Assembly: GCA_003254925.1 (NCBI GenBank)
Contig: QANZ01029687.1
Location: 74,085 to 138,084, forward strand
Reading direction: 5' to 3'
Length of the DNA stretch: 64,000 nucleotides
Source of the DNA: Chamaecrista fasciculata
Taxonomy: Eukaryota > Streptophyta > Magnoliopsida > Fabales > Fabaceae
Part shown: positions 37,369-49,365 of the stretch, piece after piece
Layout of the letters: each line of letters opens with the position of its first letter
Position numbering within the stretch: position 1 is the first letter of the stretch
Translations under genes and position numbers: made by a program
The notes under the pieces: model-generated
Databases searched by the model: none
Told to the model about the DNA's origin: nothing
What the model saw: only the letters and a program-made list of their open reading frames with translations

Positions 37369-38661
37369 TGTTGGGCTTTTTTTTTATCCAAAATCAGAAT
37401 ATTTATGAAAATTGATATGTTGCATCGATTTACTAATCAATTTTTTTAGGAATCAAATTTATTAAAAATTGATGGAGGTGATGGTATGCAATAAATTGCA
37501 AGTTTGAAGAGATAGAGTGAATTGCCTACAAATAGAGATAATTTCTTCATGAGCTGGTGGGTGTGGTGTATGAGCGTCACCAAGATGTAGTTTTGAGAAA
37601 GTGGTGAAGTCTTAAAAATGGGAGGGGGGCTTTCACCTTTTGGGGAGGGTTTATAATTTTTTCGTTCAAAAATTATAGTTGTGAGAAAGGGTTTACAATT
37701 TTCTCCATTAAAAAATTGTACTGAAGAGGGTTTGTAATTTTGTCCGCGCAAAAATTACAATTATAGTGAAGTTGTCCTAGAGGAACCGTGGAGTAGGTCT
37801 TGAGGCACCGAACCACGTTAAATTTCTTGTGTGATTCTCTATGTCTCTTCCCTTTATTTTAATAGATGATGTGGGTGTTGTCTGTCGAGGCCCTACAAGT
37901 GGTATCAAAGTGAATAAGAACGTGATGAGGAATTACGTTGGCAACGAGGAGAAGTTGCACAAGTAAGAAGAGATGTCATGCAAATGAAGAGATATCGTGC
38001 TAGCGATGTTGTGCAAGCGACGAGGAGATGTCACGTAAGTGATGAAGAGATACTAGGTTGGTGATGAGGAGATGCTATACAAGCCATGGAGAGGCGTTGT
38101 ATAAGTGACGAGGAGATACCACACAAAAAAAGTTGAGAATGAAGAGAGGTCAATCTTTTCAGATAAGGTGAGATGATGTGGGATTTTGAATGAAGGGAGA
38201 ATTTGTTGGGCTTTTTTCATCCAAAATCATAATATTTATGAAGATTGATATGTTAACCTACAAATAGAGGTAATTCCTTCAAGAGTTGGATGTGGTGTAT
38301 GAGCGTCATCAAGATGTAGTTTTGAGAGAGTGGTGAAGTCTCAAAAATGGGAGGGAGACTTTCACCTTCTGGGGAGGGTTTATAATTTTCCCATGCAAAA
38401 ATTATGTTTAGGAGAGGGTTTATAATTTTTTCGTTCAAAAATTATAGTTGTGAGACAGAGTTTACAATTTTCTCCAGTCAAAAATTGTATTGAGGAGGGT
38501 TTGTAATTTTGTCCGTGCAAAAATTACAATTATAGTGAAATTGTCCTAGAGGGATTATAGAGTAGGTCTTGAGGCGCCGAACCACATTAAATTTTTTGTG
38601 TGTGATTTTTTATTTCTCTTCCCTTTATTTTAATAGATGAGGTGAGTGTCGAGACCCTACA
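37369..38661 (+). mobile_element. Small non-coding LTR retrotransposon (TRIM/SMART-like)
   Basis: The left LTR (37369-37897) and right LTR (38204-38661) both begin TGTTGGGCTTTTTT and end with CCCTACA. Directly after the left LTR lies TGGTATCAAAG (37900-37910), close to the tRNA-iMet primer binding site. A purine-rich tract GAAGGGAGAA precedes the right LTR. The internal 300 bp codes for nothing and consists of imperfect repeats of the GACGAGGAGATGTCACGTAAG type. The right LTR lacks about 100 bp present in the left (about 37412-37510). No 5 bp TSD is visible. Such elements depend on enzymes from other retrotransposons. Confidence 0.75.
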
Positions 38662-38869
38662 CCTCTGTACTTCAAATTATTACGCAATGGAAGAATTCCA
38701 TTTTCTCAATTTTATAGGTTTTTTCTCTTTACTTTAACATATATAAATGCATGTTTGTCATATTTCCAATTTAAATACAAACTATTTTTTCAAGTGTATA
38801 TTCCATAGATGAGATCTCATAATTGAAACAAACAATTAATTTGTGATCTTCCAATTAATGGAATTCTTG

Positions 38870-39640
38870 CATTGCGTAATAATTTGAAGTACATAGGTGT
38901 AGGGTTTGGACACTTATCTTATCTATTAAAATAAAGGGGAGAGAAATAGAGAATCACACACAAAAAATTTAACGTTGTTCGGTGCCTCAAGACCTACTCC
39001 ATGGTCCCTCTAGGATAAATTCACTATAATTGTAATTTTTGCATGAACAAAATTACAAATCCTCCTCAGTACAATTTTTGGCTGGAGAAAATTGTAAACC
39101 CTCTCTCACAACTATAATTTTTTAACGGAAAAATTATAAACCCTCACCCAAACATAATTTTTGCATGGAAAAATTATAAACTCTCCTATCTTTATCAATA
39201 TGAAGGAATTATTTCATTATTGTTATTGCTCACTAATAATAGTGGAATCACTGGCACATAGTCAAAAAGGGATTCGGGCCTAACATCGTTGACGAAAGAA
39301 TCCCATAAATCAAATTCTAACATCTAATAAGTTCTTATATGATTTCTTGTAGAATCAGAAAAGATTAAGCACAAACAAAATATCCGGAGATACCCTTGGA
39401 AGTATCTAGATGGTGAGAGTCTCCCTCCCATATTTGAGACTTTACCACTCTCTCAAAACTAGATCTTGATGAGGCTCATACACCACACCCAACTCATTAA
39501 GGAATACCTCTATTTGTAGGAAATTCATTCTATCTCCTCAATCTTGCAATTTATTGTATATTCATCACCTCCATCAATTTCCAATCAATTTGATTCCTAA
39601 ATAAAAATGGATTAGTGAGATATTAGTGCTTACCCTACTT
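38870..39640 (-). repeat. Inverted copy of the small element's LTR plus flank
   Basis: Starting at about 38860, the sequence is the reverse complement of the LTR at 38204-38661 and of about 40 bp beyond it (TACTTCAAATTATTACGCAA on the left, TTGCGTAATAATTTGAAGTA on the right). It retains the LTR segment missing from the right LTR. It is interrupted near 39210-39400 by unrelated DNA. The arrangement is an inverted duplication with a spacer of roughly 160 bp. Confidence 0.7.
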
Positions 39641-40118
39641 AAACTTATATTCACCCAAAAAAAAAATGAAAAAAAAGAAAACAATTAACTTGTGATCTCT
39701 TTGCACGCGTATATTTAAAGATATGAAGCTATCTTTATGTCATTAGTTAGCTAGTGGAGGGGACAAATCACATTACCCAATGAAAGTGATAGTTATATAA
39801 GACTTACACCTAACATTATTATTATGTGTCACAAAGTGGATGGTTAGAAACTATCAACTAAAAGAAGTAAAAATGCACCCTCCATATTGCAACCCATGCA
39901 CGGATCCTCTGTTGTACATATAGCTGTGTTGTCCTTGTTTGTCTAATGAATCTAAGCCCTTCATATCATCTAATGGATCTTTTAAATTTGAATTCCATGT
40001 CACCTTGTAAGCAAAAGCAAGTTCCACTCATTTTTTTTTGTCTTTCCTAACGATCTCCAAGGGAGTTATGTTTCTTCACTTAGCAACCCTATTTTATCGT
40101 CGTGTCTGAAATAATAAT
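39641..40118. other. Intergenic, no gene seen
   Basis: AT-rich sequence with no coding signal. Confidence 0.5.
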
Positions 40119-40126
40119 ATATCAAT

Positions 40127-40491
40127 GGCCAAATTCTTATTTTATCCCTTATGTTTGTTCAAAGTTTCGGTTTAGTCTCTCAAATTTTTTTTCGTTCCAT
40201 TTTAGTTTCTCAAATTTTTAAAAAGTTTCATTTTCGTCTCTCAAGTTTTCAAAAATTTCATGACTAATCCTTGAAATCTATTAAAATTGTCTATTTATTT
40301 CTTTTTTTCTTACATTTTGATCTTATTATGTAAAAAATTAATACTTTTGGAGGATGAAAGTCTATTTTTCTTTTTTTTTAACAGAATAAATAGATAAAAA
40401 ATGTTAAGGGACTAACGATGGAATGTTTTAGAAAATTAAGAGACCAAAACAGAACTTTGAACAAACTTGAAAGTCAAAATAGACTTTGGCC
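40127..40491. mobile_element. MITE, GGCCAAA family
   Basis: The left end is GGCCAAATTCTTATTTTATC and the right end AATAGACTTTGGCC. The flanks are TATATCAAT and CATATCAAT, a 9 bp TSD with one mismatch (40118-40126 and 40492-40500). Arms repeat TTTAGTCTCTCAAATTTT-type motifs. It is homologous to 7703-8090. Confidence 0.8.
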
Positions 40492-40500
40492 CATATCAAT

Positions 40501-41669
40501 TATCTAACTTTCTCTCTTACATCACACACAACTCTCTAAATTGAAGAGATAAATCCTCACGCCCTGGTCTGTCCTCAAATTAAAACTTTGAGATATCTAC
40601 TAGTTCTGAACCATACTCGAGTACAATTTGAAGCAATCTAATGTTTGGCTAGATAAACATAAAACATATTTGGAAGTCATATATATATATATAATTGGAG
40701 AAATTTCAAAATGCAACTTAGGGTATGCATACAATTGCATACAATTGTGAAGTGGCATAATCTCTTTTTTTTAAAAAAAAAAAGTAATTTAATACTAAAA
40801 AATAATTTAAAAAGAAAAGAATTTTTTTAACAATCAAAATTGTGTATGAAACCACATCACTAGTTGCATATATTGCCCATAACACTTTGTATCATATACT
40901 AACCCTAAATGTGATGAAATACGAGGACGCATATCCTCACACTCATTAAACCACAAATGCTTGAGTGGAATGATTATAATGGAAACTCAACTCTAATTCC
41001 ATGACCAAATGATTTTTTAGTTGTTTTGTCTAACAATGTTCATAGGCCAATATCTTAATTGAGAGTCTTCCCTAACAAACCCTCCTTTGCCAATCTATTA
41101 ATACCTTTTAGACTCATGTGTCTTAAACACGCATGCCAAATAGATATATCTATAGTAGAAACAATTAATCACACAACAACAATCTAAAATTAAATTATTA
41201 GAAGGTAATCTAAAAGTTGAAACAACAAAACATTATCACAAAAACTAAAATCGTACAAAATAGATCACAGTAAATATAAACTACGTTGTTTCTAAAAATA
41301 ACATCATCACCTAAGTTCATCAAAGAGACTATTGATAATATGTTTAGTCTAATACTAGGAACGTATAATACATAATGTAGAAATAAAAAATGACCTCCAC
41401 GAAGCTCAAGTTTGTAGGAATATATGTTCGTGAAACTACTTTTTTTTTACCATTAGATTACTTGAATAATAAATATTATGATATAATAAGTTTTTTTTTG
41501 GCCAATTTTTCTTTGTCTATATTTTTTTGCCGAATAATGATACAATAAGTTGCATTATAAAAAAAATAGTGATAATTGAAAAAAAAAAAAACAGAAATAG
41601 CGATAACAGCCGCTACTTTTTGTTTCTTTTGTAGAACAACGGTAGTGGCAATAGGTCACTACTCTATTT
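40501..41669. other. Intergenic, repeat remnants
   Basis: Near 40715-40890 lies a relative of the block at 32895-33060 (AAGTGGCATAATCTCT). A TA run sits near 40681. No gene was found. Confidence 0.5.
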
Positions 41670-42010
41670 TTTTTTCAGTTTAAAGTGTATTTTTAGTCTC
41701 ATAATTTTTACTTATGTCTCAATTTGGTTCTAAATTTTTTTTATTGTACTTTTTGTCTCATTTTTACAAAAATTTCATTGTCAATCCTACCTGATCCAAA
41801 GATATGAGACAAATTCTACAACTGACCCAAAGATATCAGACCAATCCTGTAATCTGGCCAAAAGATATGTGATCAAATTATGTGACTTGACCCAAAGATA
41901 TGGAACAAAAAATATAAACTAGATTAAATCTTCAACTTGAACAAAAGATATAGAACCAAAAGTACAACAAAAAAGTTATAGGATCAAAAGTGCATTTTGA
42001 CTTCTTTTTT
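41670..42010. mobile_element. MITE-like inverted repeat
   Basis: The left arm AAAGTGTATTTTTAGTCTCA is mirrored by GGATCAAAAGTGCATTTTG. The centre repeats GACCCAAAGATATG-type units at about 30 bp spacing. Both flanks are T-rich and a GCTACTCTTTTT-like sequence occurs on both sides, so a TSD may exist but is not clean. Confidence 0.5.
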
Positions 42011-42100
42011 TTTCTAAAACAAAGGTGGTCGAGATCTGCCGCTACTCTTTTTTTTTTTTTTTAAAGAAAAAAAAAGGAAACAAGAAGTATAGAAAGTAAA

Positions 42101-44351
42101 TGAGTAAACTCCCAAATTGGTCCCTGGATTATTGGGTCGCTAACAGATTGGTCCCTGAATTAAGGAAATTGACAAATAGGTCCATGAATTTTACAAACGT
42201 TAGTCGAACTGGTCCTTCTGTGAAATCTCCGTTAGAAAGCCAGCTGATGTGGCGTGCCACGTCAGCACTTGAAAAACTGAAAAAAATAAAAAATAAAAAA
42301 TGCCAATTGTGCTTGATTCGCCACATAAACATTAATAATTAAAAAAAAACATTTCATCTCTTCTTCAATTTGGTCCCTGAGTTCAACTTTTATCCCATTA
42401 TTCTAAATTCCCCCTCTTTTTCATCATCTTCATTCATTTTAGTCCCAAATCCTCAAAATAAAATTGTAAAGTGTCTCAAAACTCTTCCAAACATTCCAAT
42501 TTAGTCCTTAAAAATATTAAAACCCTAAAACCTAAACCCCAAACTCTAAACCCTAAACCCTAAAATCCTAAATCCTAAACCCTAAAATCCTAAAATTGTA
42601 AAGTGTCTCAAAACTCTTCCAAACATTCCACTTTAGTCCTTAAAAATATTAAAAGCCCTAAAACCCTAAACCCTAAACCCTAAAATCCTAAAACCCTAAA
42701 CTCTAAAATCCTAAAGCCTAAACCCTAAATCCTAAAATCTAAAACCCTAAACTCCTAAACCGTAAATCCTAAAACCTTAAAAAAACTACTCTCTTGCAAT
42801 TTGGTCCCTAAACCCCTAAATCCCCTAAAACTTTTTTGTAATCTTCTTTATCTTTTTCATCTTCATCTCCATCAATTCATACCCACCTTCATCATCCATT
42901 TTCAACAAACTCATGTTCATCTATCCACCTTCATCTTCATACCCATCCACATTCATCTTCTTCTTCTTCTATCCACCTTCACAATCCATTTTCAATGGAA
43001 AAATCAAGCACAGCAAAGGAAAAATCAAGCACACAGCAAAGCAAAGCACAAAATCGAACCACACAGCAAAGCACACATCAAAATCGAACCAAAATCGAAC
43101 ACAGCAAAGGACACATCAAAATCGAACCAAAATCAAGCACACAGCAAAGCACAGATCAAAATCGAACCAAAATCCACTGATTTCATAATTATTTCACACT
43201 GATTTTGAAATCTAAGCAAAATCGTGCTTTCAAACTGAATCGGTCCGAGAAATCGCGCCTTAGGGTTCGAAATCTTGCCAAATGAATGTTTTGTGTGGAT
43301 TTCATCATTACCCAAACACAGATCTGGGTGATGTTTGAATCGTGATACAGATCTGGGCGGCGGCGTCGTCGTCGTTTGATGAATCGTGATACAGAATTGA
43401 TGAATCGTGAAGAATGAAGGTGTATGAAGATGAGTATGCTTCTGCCTTCTGCATATTTGATATCGATTGCCACCAAAACAGAGCAATGGAGAGAGCGAAC
43501 ATGTATAAAGAAGGATGGGATGAATAAGGGGATGGCTATAATGATCCAAAGAAGATGTTGATGATGAATATGAATTAAATGTGTATGAAGAATTGAAGAT
43601 GAAGATGTTGATGATGAAGATGAAGATGATGATGAAATTAGGATATTTAGGGACCAAAATGTTTTTTTTTTAATTCTGATTTAATAAATTTGAGGACCCA
43701 GGACCAAATTGCAAGAGAATGATTATTTTAGGGGTTTAGGGTTTAGGGGTTAGGGTTTAGGTTTTTAGCGTTTAGAGTTTTAGATTTTAGGGTTTAGGAT
43801 TTTAGAGTTTAGAGTTTTAGGATTTTAGGGTTTAGGGTTTAGAGATTGGGGTTTAGGGTTTTAGGGTTTAGAGTTTGGGGTTTAGGGTTTAGGTACATTT
43901 AAGGATTAAATTGGAATGTTTGGAAGGGTTTTGGGATACTTTATAATTTTATTTTAGGATTTGGGACTAAAATGAATGAAGATGATGAAAAAGAGGGGGA
44001 ATTGAAAATAATAGGATAAAAATGGGTGAGTAAAAATTAATTTTTTTTTTCTGAAAAAAATATAACTCAGGGACCAATTTGAATTTTGAAGAAAATGTTT
44101 TTTTTAAGTATTAATGCTTACGTGGCATATCCTGCACAGCTGGCGTTTTTTTCTTTTTTTTAGTTTTCCAATTGCTGACGTGGCACTTAGCAATTAACGG
44201 CCACGTCAGCGTGTTACCTAACGGAGATTTAACGGAAGGACCAATTTGACTAATGTTTGTAAAATTCGGGGACCTATTTGTCAATTTCCTTGATTCAAGG
44301 ACCAATCTGTCAACGAGCCAATAATCCAGGGACCAATTTAGTAGTTTACTC
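42101..44351. mobile_element. Large MULE-type element, GAGTAAACT outer ends, telomere-like inner arms
   Basis: TIRs start GAGTAAACTCCCAAATTGGT and end GGGACCAATTTAGTAGTTTA plus CTC. The flanks GAAAGTAAA (42092-42100) and GAAAATAAA (44352-44360) form a 9 bp TSD with one mismatch. The arms are about 750-800 bp and contain long degenerate CCCTAAA runs (42500-42780, mirrored 43725-43900). Their inner part (TTCATTCATTTTAGTCCCAA and TTGTAAAGTGTC blocks) is shared with the Pack-MULE at 25568. The central 42900-43640 differs from MurG: it has CA-rich short repeats and a GC-richer block around 43310-43500. No transposase is recognisable. Confidence 0.82.
43000..43175 (+). repeat. Short imperfect repeats (CACAGCAAAGCACA / ATCAAAATCGAACC)
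   Basis: ACACAGCAAAGCACA, ATCAAAATCGAACC and ATCAAGCACA units alternate several times in the centre of the MULE element. The unit length is irregular. The frames over it are low-complexity and look like chance coding. Confidence 0.75.
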
Positions 44352-44360
44352 GAAAATAAA

Positions 44361-45074
44361 CTTTATTTGACGAAAATAAAGAACATAATTTTCATATATT
44401 TTTAATAAATTATATCAATTTTCTTCAAATATATTTCGATCGATTGAAATTAATTCCCCATGTGTTAAAAACTAAAAAGTATAGTAAGATTTTTTTTTTT
44501 TTTTTGGCAGTCAGCCACATCCCACTGTAATATGAACCTAAGTGCAAGGTTGCTCAATCTCAACCCAAAAATTTCTTCAATTTTGTTCCCTCTTGCCATT
44601 TTCACAAAATTACAAGTTGTCACCACTTGGGCTTCAAGTTGGAGGATGATAAAGATGCAAATGCAGAAAAATATTAATTAGCCTTTCCAATCAATCCACG
44701 TGGATGGTGTAACGTTCCCATTTCTTTGTAGGGTCATATATCTGCAATGAATTTGTTCAGGAAAAAAAAAAAATCATAATCAAACCAGTTGTACAAGATT
44801 CTGACACACAAATATGAACAAGTTAAGAAGATCAAAATGTTTAGTACCCATGAAGAATCGATACTTCAAAAAGGAAGCCATATACAACACTTGAGATTTT
44901 ATCATTAGTGCCCATGTTTCCGAGCATAGTAGCCAAGAGGAAGAAAACAAGAGTAAGTTAATGATATAGTTCTTAAAAGATGATACATTACTCAATTTAG
45001 TCCTGAAAGGTAAAACAATAAAATTTACTCTCCAGAGATGCAATTACAATCAATTTAGTTGTTTTATCAAATAT
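44361..45074. other. Intergenic, no gene seen
   Basis: Sequence between the large MULE and the copia element. An 87-codon minus-strand frame (45043-44780) has no recognisable motif. Confidence 0.5.
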
Positions 45075-45079
45075 ACTGA

Positions 45080-45252
45080 TGTTAGTGACCCTATTGTGTG
45101 TTTTACCTTTTATTATTTATTGTAGTAATTGTAAATAGGCTTTATCATATTTATTATGTATTTATTTTATTTCCTGAATTAGAATAGGAGCCTTGTATAT
45201 ATTATTCTGATTAGCCTAATGAGTAGTTAACAGAGTATTCCAAATGTCTACA
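45080..45252 (+). repeat. 5' LTR of the copia element
   Basis: 173 bp, TG...CA ends. It differs from the 3' LTR at the fifth base (TGTTA versus TGTTG) and near the end (CAAATGTC versus CAAAAGTC). Confidence 0.95.
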
Positions 45253-45903
45253 TAGTATCAGAGCCTGGTTGTCTTGAAGTGAGTTTTTTTTCTCCTTCTA
45301 CAACCCTAGAGTTCCTGACCTTGAGGTTGAGTTTTCTCCCTCATAACTTGCTGTCAAAAAACCTAGATTTAGAAACCCTAGGTTACCTTGAGGTTGAGTA
45401 TTCTCCCTCCTTTTCCGTCACCACCACCCTAGATTGACAGAGAACTGACCGACCGGCGTCTGCCTGTTTTCCGTCACCGGAAACCTCCACACGCGCCGCC
45501 TGAAGCATCTTTCACTGTCAACGTCGATCTGTTATTACGCGGGTTTCTGATCATCGTCTTGCATCACCGCCACCGGATTCCGACTCCTCACCGTATCGCC
45601 GACATAACCCCGAATTCCGGCTGCCGTCCTCCGCTGCACGCGCCCCCACACGCCGCTCAATCATTTCTAGGCAGTTTGCGTCTTTTTCAAGATTTGTGAA
45701 CTTCTGGAGCTCTGTTTGCGTCACCGCCACAATCATTGGACAGACGACCATCTCGCCGGCAAGAACCCAAAATCCGGCCGCCGTCTGACGCCGCCACGCG
45801 CCCACGCGCTGGTCACCATTTTTTGGAGTTCGTTTTCAGCGGTTTTTTGGCCTTTTCCTGGAGTTTTTTGGGCTTACTTCTCTTTTTTCCTCATTTTTTC
45901 AAT

Positions 45904-48900
45904 ATGAGTGACTCTAAAGTGTTGAGAAATACTTCTCAGGATGTTGCACCTGGAGCCCCTCTCTCTTCGGATGAAATTCGACTTTTTCGGCGGCTATTAA
46001 CCAAACTTAACTCTCATGTGGTTAGTTCTTCTAACTATATGCACTCAGGTATGACTTTTAATGCCCATGTCCCCACTTGGATTGGTGATTCTGGTGCGAA
46101 TAGACACATGACTGGGTCCTCTAAAGATCTATTTAATTATTTTCCATGCCCTATAGGGGAGTTTGTTCGAATTGCCAATGGGTCTCAATCTCCTGTTTGT
46201 GGGACTGGTTCAGTTCATTACACTCCTGGCATTAGTCTTTCTTATGTCCTTCATGCACCTGAATTTCCTATTAGTCTTTTGTCTGTTAGTTCCATTACAA
46301 AAGACCTAAATTGTAAAGTTGTTTTTTATCCTAATCATTGTGTCTTCTAGGATCTTCATACAGGGGGAAGATTGGCAGTGGTAGATTGCATAATGGCTTG
46401 TACGTGATTGAACTGTTTATAACTCAGGTCAAGCCCTTCTTGGAGTTAATAAGGATGTTCGTCAGGAGATTATCCAATGGCATAGACAGTTAGGGCATCC
46501 CTCGTTTTTCGTGTTAAAGAAACTCTTTCCTAAACTGTTCACAAATCTCTCTGTTGAAACCCTATTTTGTGATGCCTGTGAGTTTGCCAAGCATACCAGA
46601 GTTTCTTATCCTTTGAGTAACAGTAAGAGTTCAATTCCTTTTATGACTATTCATTCTGATGTGTGGGGTCCTACAAAAACAGTTTCCTTGTCTGGTTGTC
46701 GGTGGTTTCTCACATTCATTGATTGTTGTACTCGCACTACTTGGGTTTATTTGTTAAAAAGTAAATCTGATGTTGCTTCTTCCTTTAAATCTTTTCATAA
46801 AATGGTTTGCACTCAATTTAATGCTCGGATAAAAATTCTGCGAACCAATAATGGGACTGAGTACGTGAATTCTGACCTAGATTCTTATTTGGAAATTAAA
46901 GTCATGGGATTATTCATCAAACTAGTTGTCCATACACTAGTGCTCAAAATGGAGTGGCTGAAAGAAAAAACCGACACCTCCTTGAGGTAGCCAGGTCTCT
47001 TATGTTTACCATGAACTTACCTAAACATTATTGGGGGGATGCCGTGTTAGCTGCAGCTTATCTTATTAACCGGATGCCTTTAAAACCACTCAACTTTAAA
47101 TGTCCTCTTGAAGTTTTAATTGGTAACCGTAACTTTGTTGTTCCTCCTAAGGTGTTTGGTTGTGTTTGTTTTGTCCCCACTAGGAATGTTGGTAAACTCG
47201 ACCCTAGAGCCCTTAAATGTGTCTTTATAGGGCATTCTCCTACTCAGAAAGGGTACAAATGTTATCATCCTCCCTCTAGAAAAACCTTTGTCAGTATGGA
47301 TGTCACTTTTCGTGAAACTGAACCCTACTTTGACTCAGCCTCATCACCTCTTCAAGGGGAGAGTAATGTAGAAGAGGTGGTCCTTGACTTGGGTGACATA
47401 AGGGAAACTGTTGTTCAGGAGGAGATTGATGAGGCTGTTATCCAGGGGGAGATTGATGAGACTGTTATCCAGGGGGAGATTGATGAGACTGTTGTCCAAA
47501 GGGAGATTGATGAGACTGTAATTCAGGGGGAGATTGATATTCAAAGGCTGGAAAGGTTGAACAGACCAGATCTGAATACTTACTCTAGGAGAAAGAGTGA
47601 TGACAAACCTGAAGAAGCCATCATGCAATCTGTTGAACCTGCTGAATCTTCTTCCACTGGTGAGGTATCCTCTTCCCTTGATAATTCTCATTTGTCTATT
47701 GCTCACAAAAAAAAAGTTAGGTCTTGTACCAAACGTCCTTTGTATCCAATGTCTAACTTTGTTTCTTATGACTCCCTTTCCCCATCGTATAGAGCTTTTG
47801 CCTTGTCTATTTCCTCTGTGTCTATTCCACATAATTGGCAGGAAGCCATCACAGATCCCAAGTGGAAGCAAGCAATGGTGGAAGAAATGAAAGCCTTGTC
47901 CAAGAATGAAACTTGGGAGTTGGTCTCTCCTCCACTTGACAAAAAATTGGTGGGTTATAAATGGGTGTTCTTCACTGTGAAACATAGAGCTGATAGTTCA
48001 ATAGAACGTTTTGAAAGCAAGATTGGTGGCCAAAGGATTCACACAAACTCATGGAGTGGATTATCATGAGACGTTTGCTCCAGTTGCAAAGATGAACTCC
48101 ATTAGAGTTTTGTTATCTTGTGCAGCCAATTTAGATTGGGACTTGCACCAATTTGATGTGAAGAATGTTTTTCTCCATGGAGACTTGGAAGAGGAAGTGT
48201 ATATGGAAATTCCGCCTGGGTTTAATAATGAACAGAGTAAGGGAAAGTGTGTAGGCTGAAGAAGGCTCTATATGGATTGAAACAATCTCCGAGAGCATGG
48301 TTTGACAAATTCAGCAATGCCATGATTTCTTTTGGCTATCAACAAAGCAATTATGACCATAACCTTTTTATAAAGCGTAAAGAGGGGAAACTCACTCTTC
48401 TTATAGTCTATGTTGATGATATAGTTATGACTGGAGATGATAGAGAGGAGATCACTCGGTTGAAGAAGTTATTAGCTCAGGAGTTTTAAATCAAAGATCT
48501 TGGAAAGTTGCAGTATTTCTTGGGAATTGAGGTTGCTCAATCAAAAAGGGGAATCTTTATTTCTCAAAGGAAGTATATTCTAGATCTCTTGAAGGAGACT
48601 CGCATGACTGAGTGTAGACCAGCTGAATCTCCCATTGAAAGTAATTACAAACTACAATTGGGGTTGGAGAATCTGTTGATAAGGAGAGATATTAGAGGCT
48701 TGTTGGGAAGCTTATTTATCTTTCTCACACTAGACCAGATATTGCTTATGCTGTCAGTTTGGTCAGCCAATTTATGCATGACCCGCGAGAATCCCATATG
48801 CAGGTTGTTTTTCGCATCTTGCGATATTTAAAATCTAGCCCAGGGAAGGGATTACTTTTCTCCAAGCATGGTCACTTCCGGATAGAAGCCTTTACAGATG

Positions 48901-49358
48901 CTGATTGGGCTGGATTACTAGATGACAGAAGATCCACGTTCGGATATTGTACTCTTGTGGGAGGAAACTTAGTAACTTGGCGGAGTAAGAAGCAAAGTGT
49001 GGTTGCTAGATCCAGTGCAGAAGTAGAATACAGGGCTATGGCACAGGGAGTTTGTGAAATTCTGTGGGTCCAGAAACTGTTAGCAGAGCTAGGCTTACTA
49101 GAAAGAGAAAAATTGTCCTTATTTTGTGATAACAAGGCTGCTATTAGTATAACTCAGAATCCTATTCAGCATGATCGAACGAAGCACATTGAGATTGACA
49201 AACACTTCATCAAAGAGGTTACTAGTGGCACCCTCAATTTGTGCTATGTAGCGTCAGAGAAGCAACTTGCTGATGTGTTTACTAAAGGCCTTAGTAAACA
49301 AATGTTTCACACACTAGTTTTCAAGTTGGGCATGTGTGACATCTTTGCACCAACTTGA
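45904..49358 (+). pseudogene. Broken copia pol polyprotein
   Basis: From ATG 45904 the frame enters protease almost at once (WIGDSGANRHMTG, DSG at 46087-46095) and stops at TAG 46348. Integrase follows, with WHRQLGHPS near 46478, the zinc-binding CDAC, IHSDVWGP with D at 46658, and AERKNRHLLE near 46954. The segment normally reading RTDNGTEY has N for the catalytic D at 46847-46849. Frames shift near 46900 and 48010-48060. Reverse transcriptase keeps YVDD (48409-48420), then a TAA at about 48487 interrupts it. RNase H keeps FTDADWAG, AEVEYRAMA and FCDNKAA (48759-49358). An unbroken pol would run the whole length; this copy cannot make one. Confidence 0.92.
47405..47540 (+). repeat. 30 bp coding minisatellite in copia pol
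   Basis: Five in-frame units translate as VVQEEIDEA, VIQGEIDET, VIQGEIDET, VVQREIDET and VIQGEIDI in the linker between integrase and reverse transcriptase. Each unit is 30 bp, such as GTTATCCAGGGGGAGATTGA. Confidence 0.9.
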
Positions 49359-49365
49359 GAGGGAG

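Noticed and set aside
42801..43202. 133-codon plus-strand frame with repeated KIEP/SKAK units
   Set aside because: It is translation of CA-rich tandem DNA in a transposon centre. There is no sign of selection or a known domain.
43133..43657. 174-codon minus-strand frame in the large MULE
   Set aside because: Composition is low-complexity (Ser/Ile/Phe/His runs) over short repeats and mirrored arms. No family motif is visible.
47344..47985. 213-codon minus-strand frame opposite copia pol
   Set aside because: Antisense to the integrase-RT linker. Its repeats mirror the plus-strand minisatellite and it resembles no protein.
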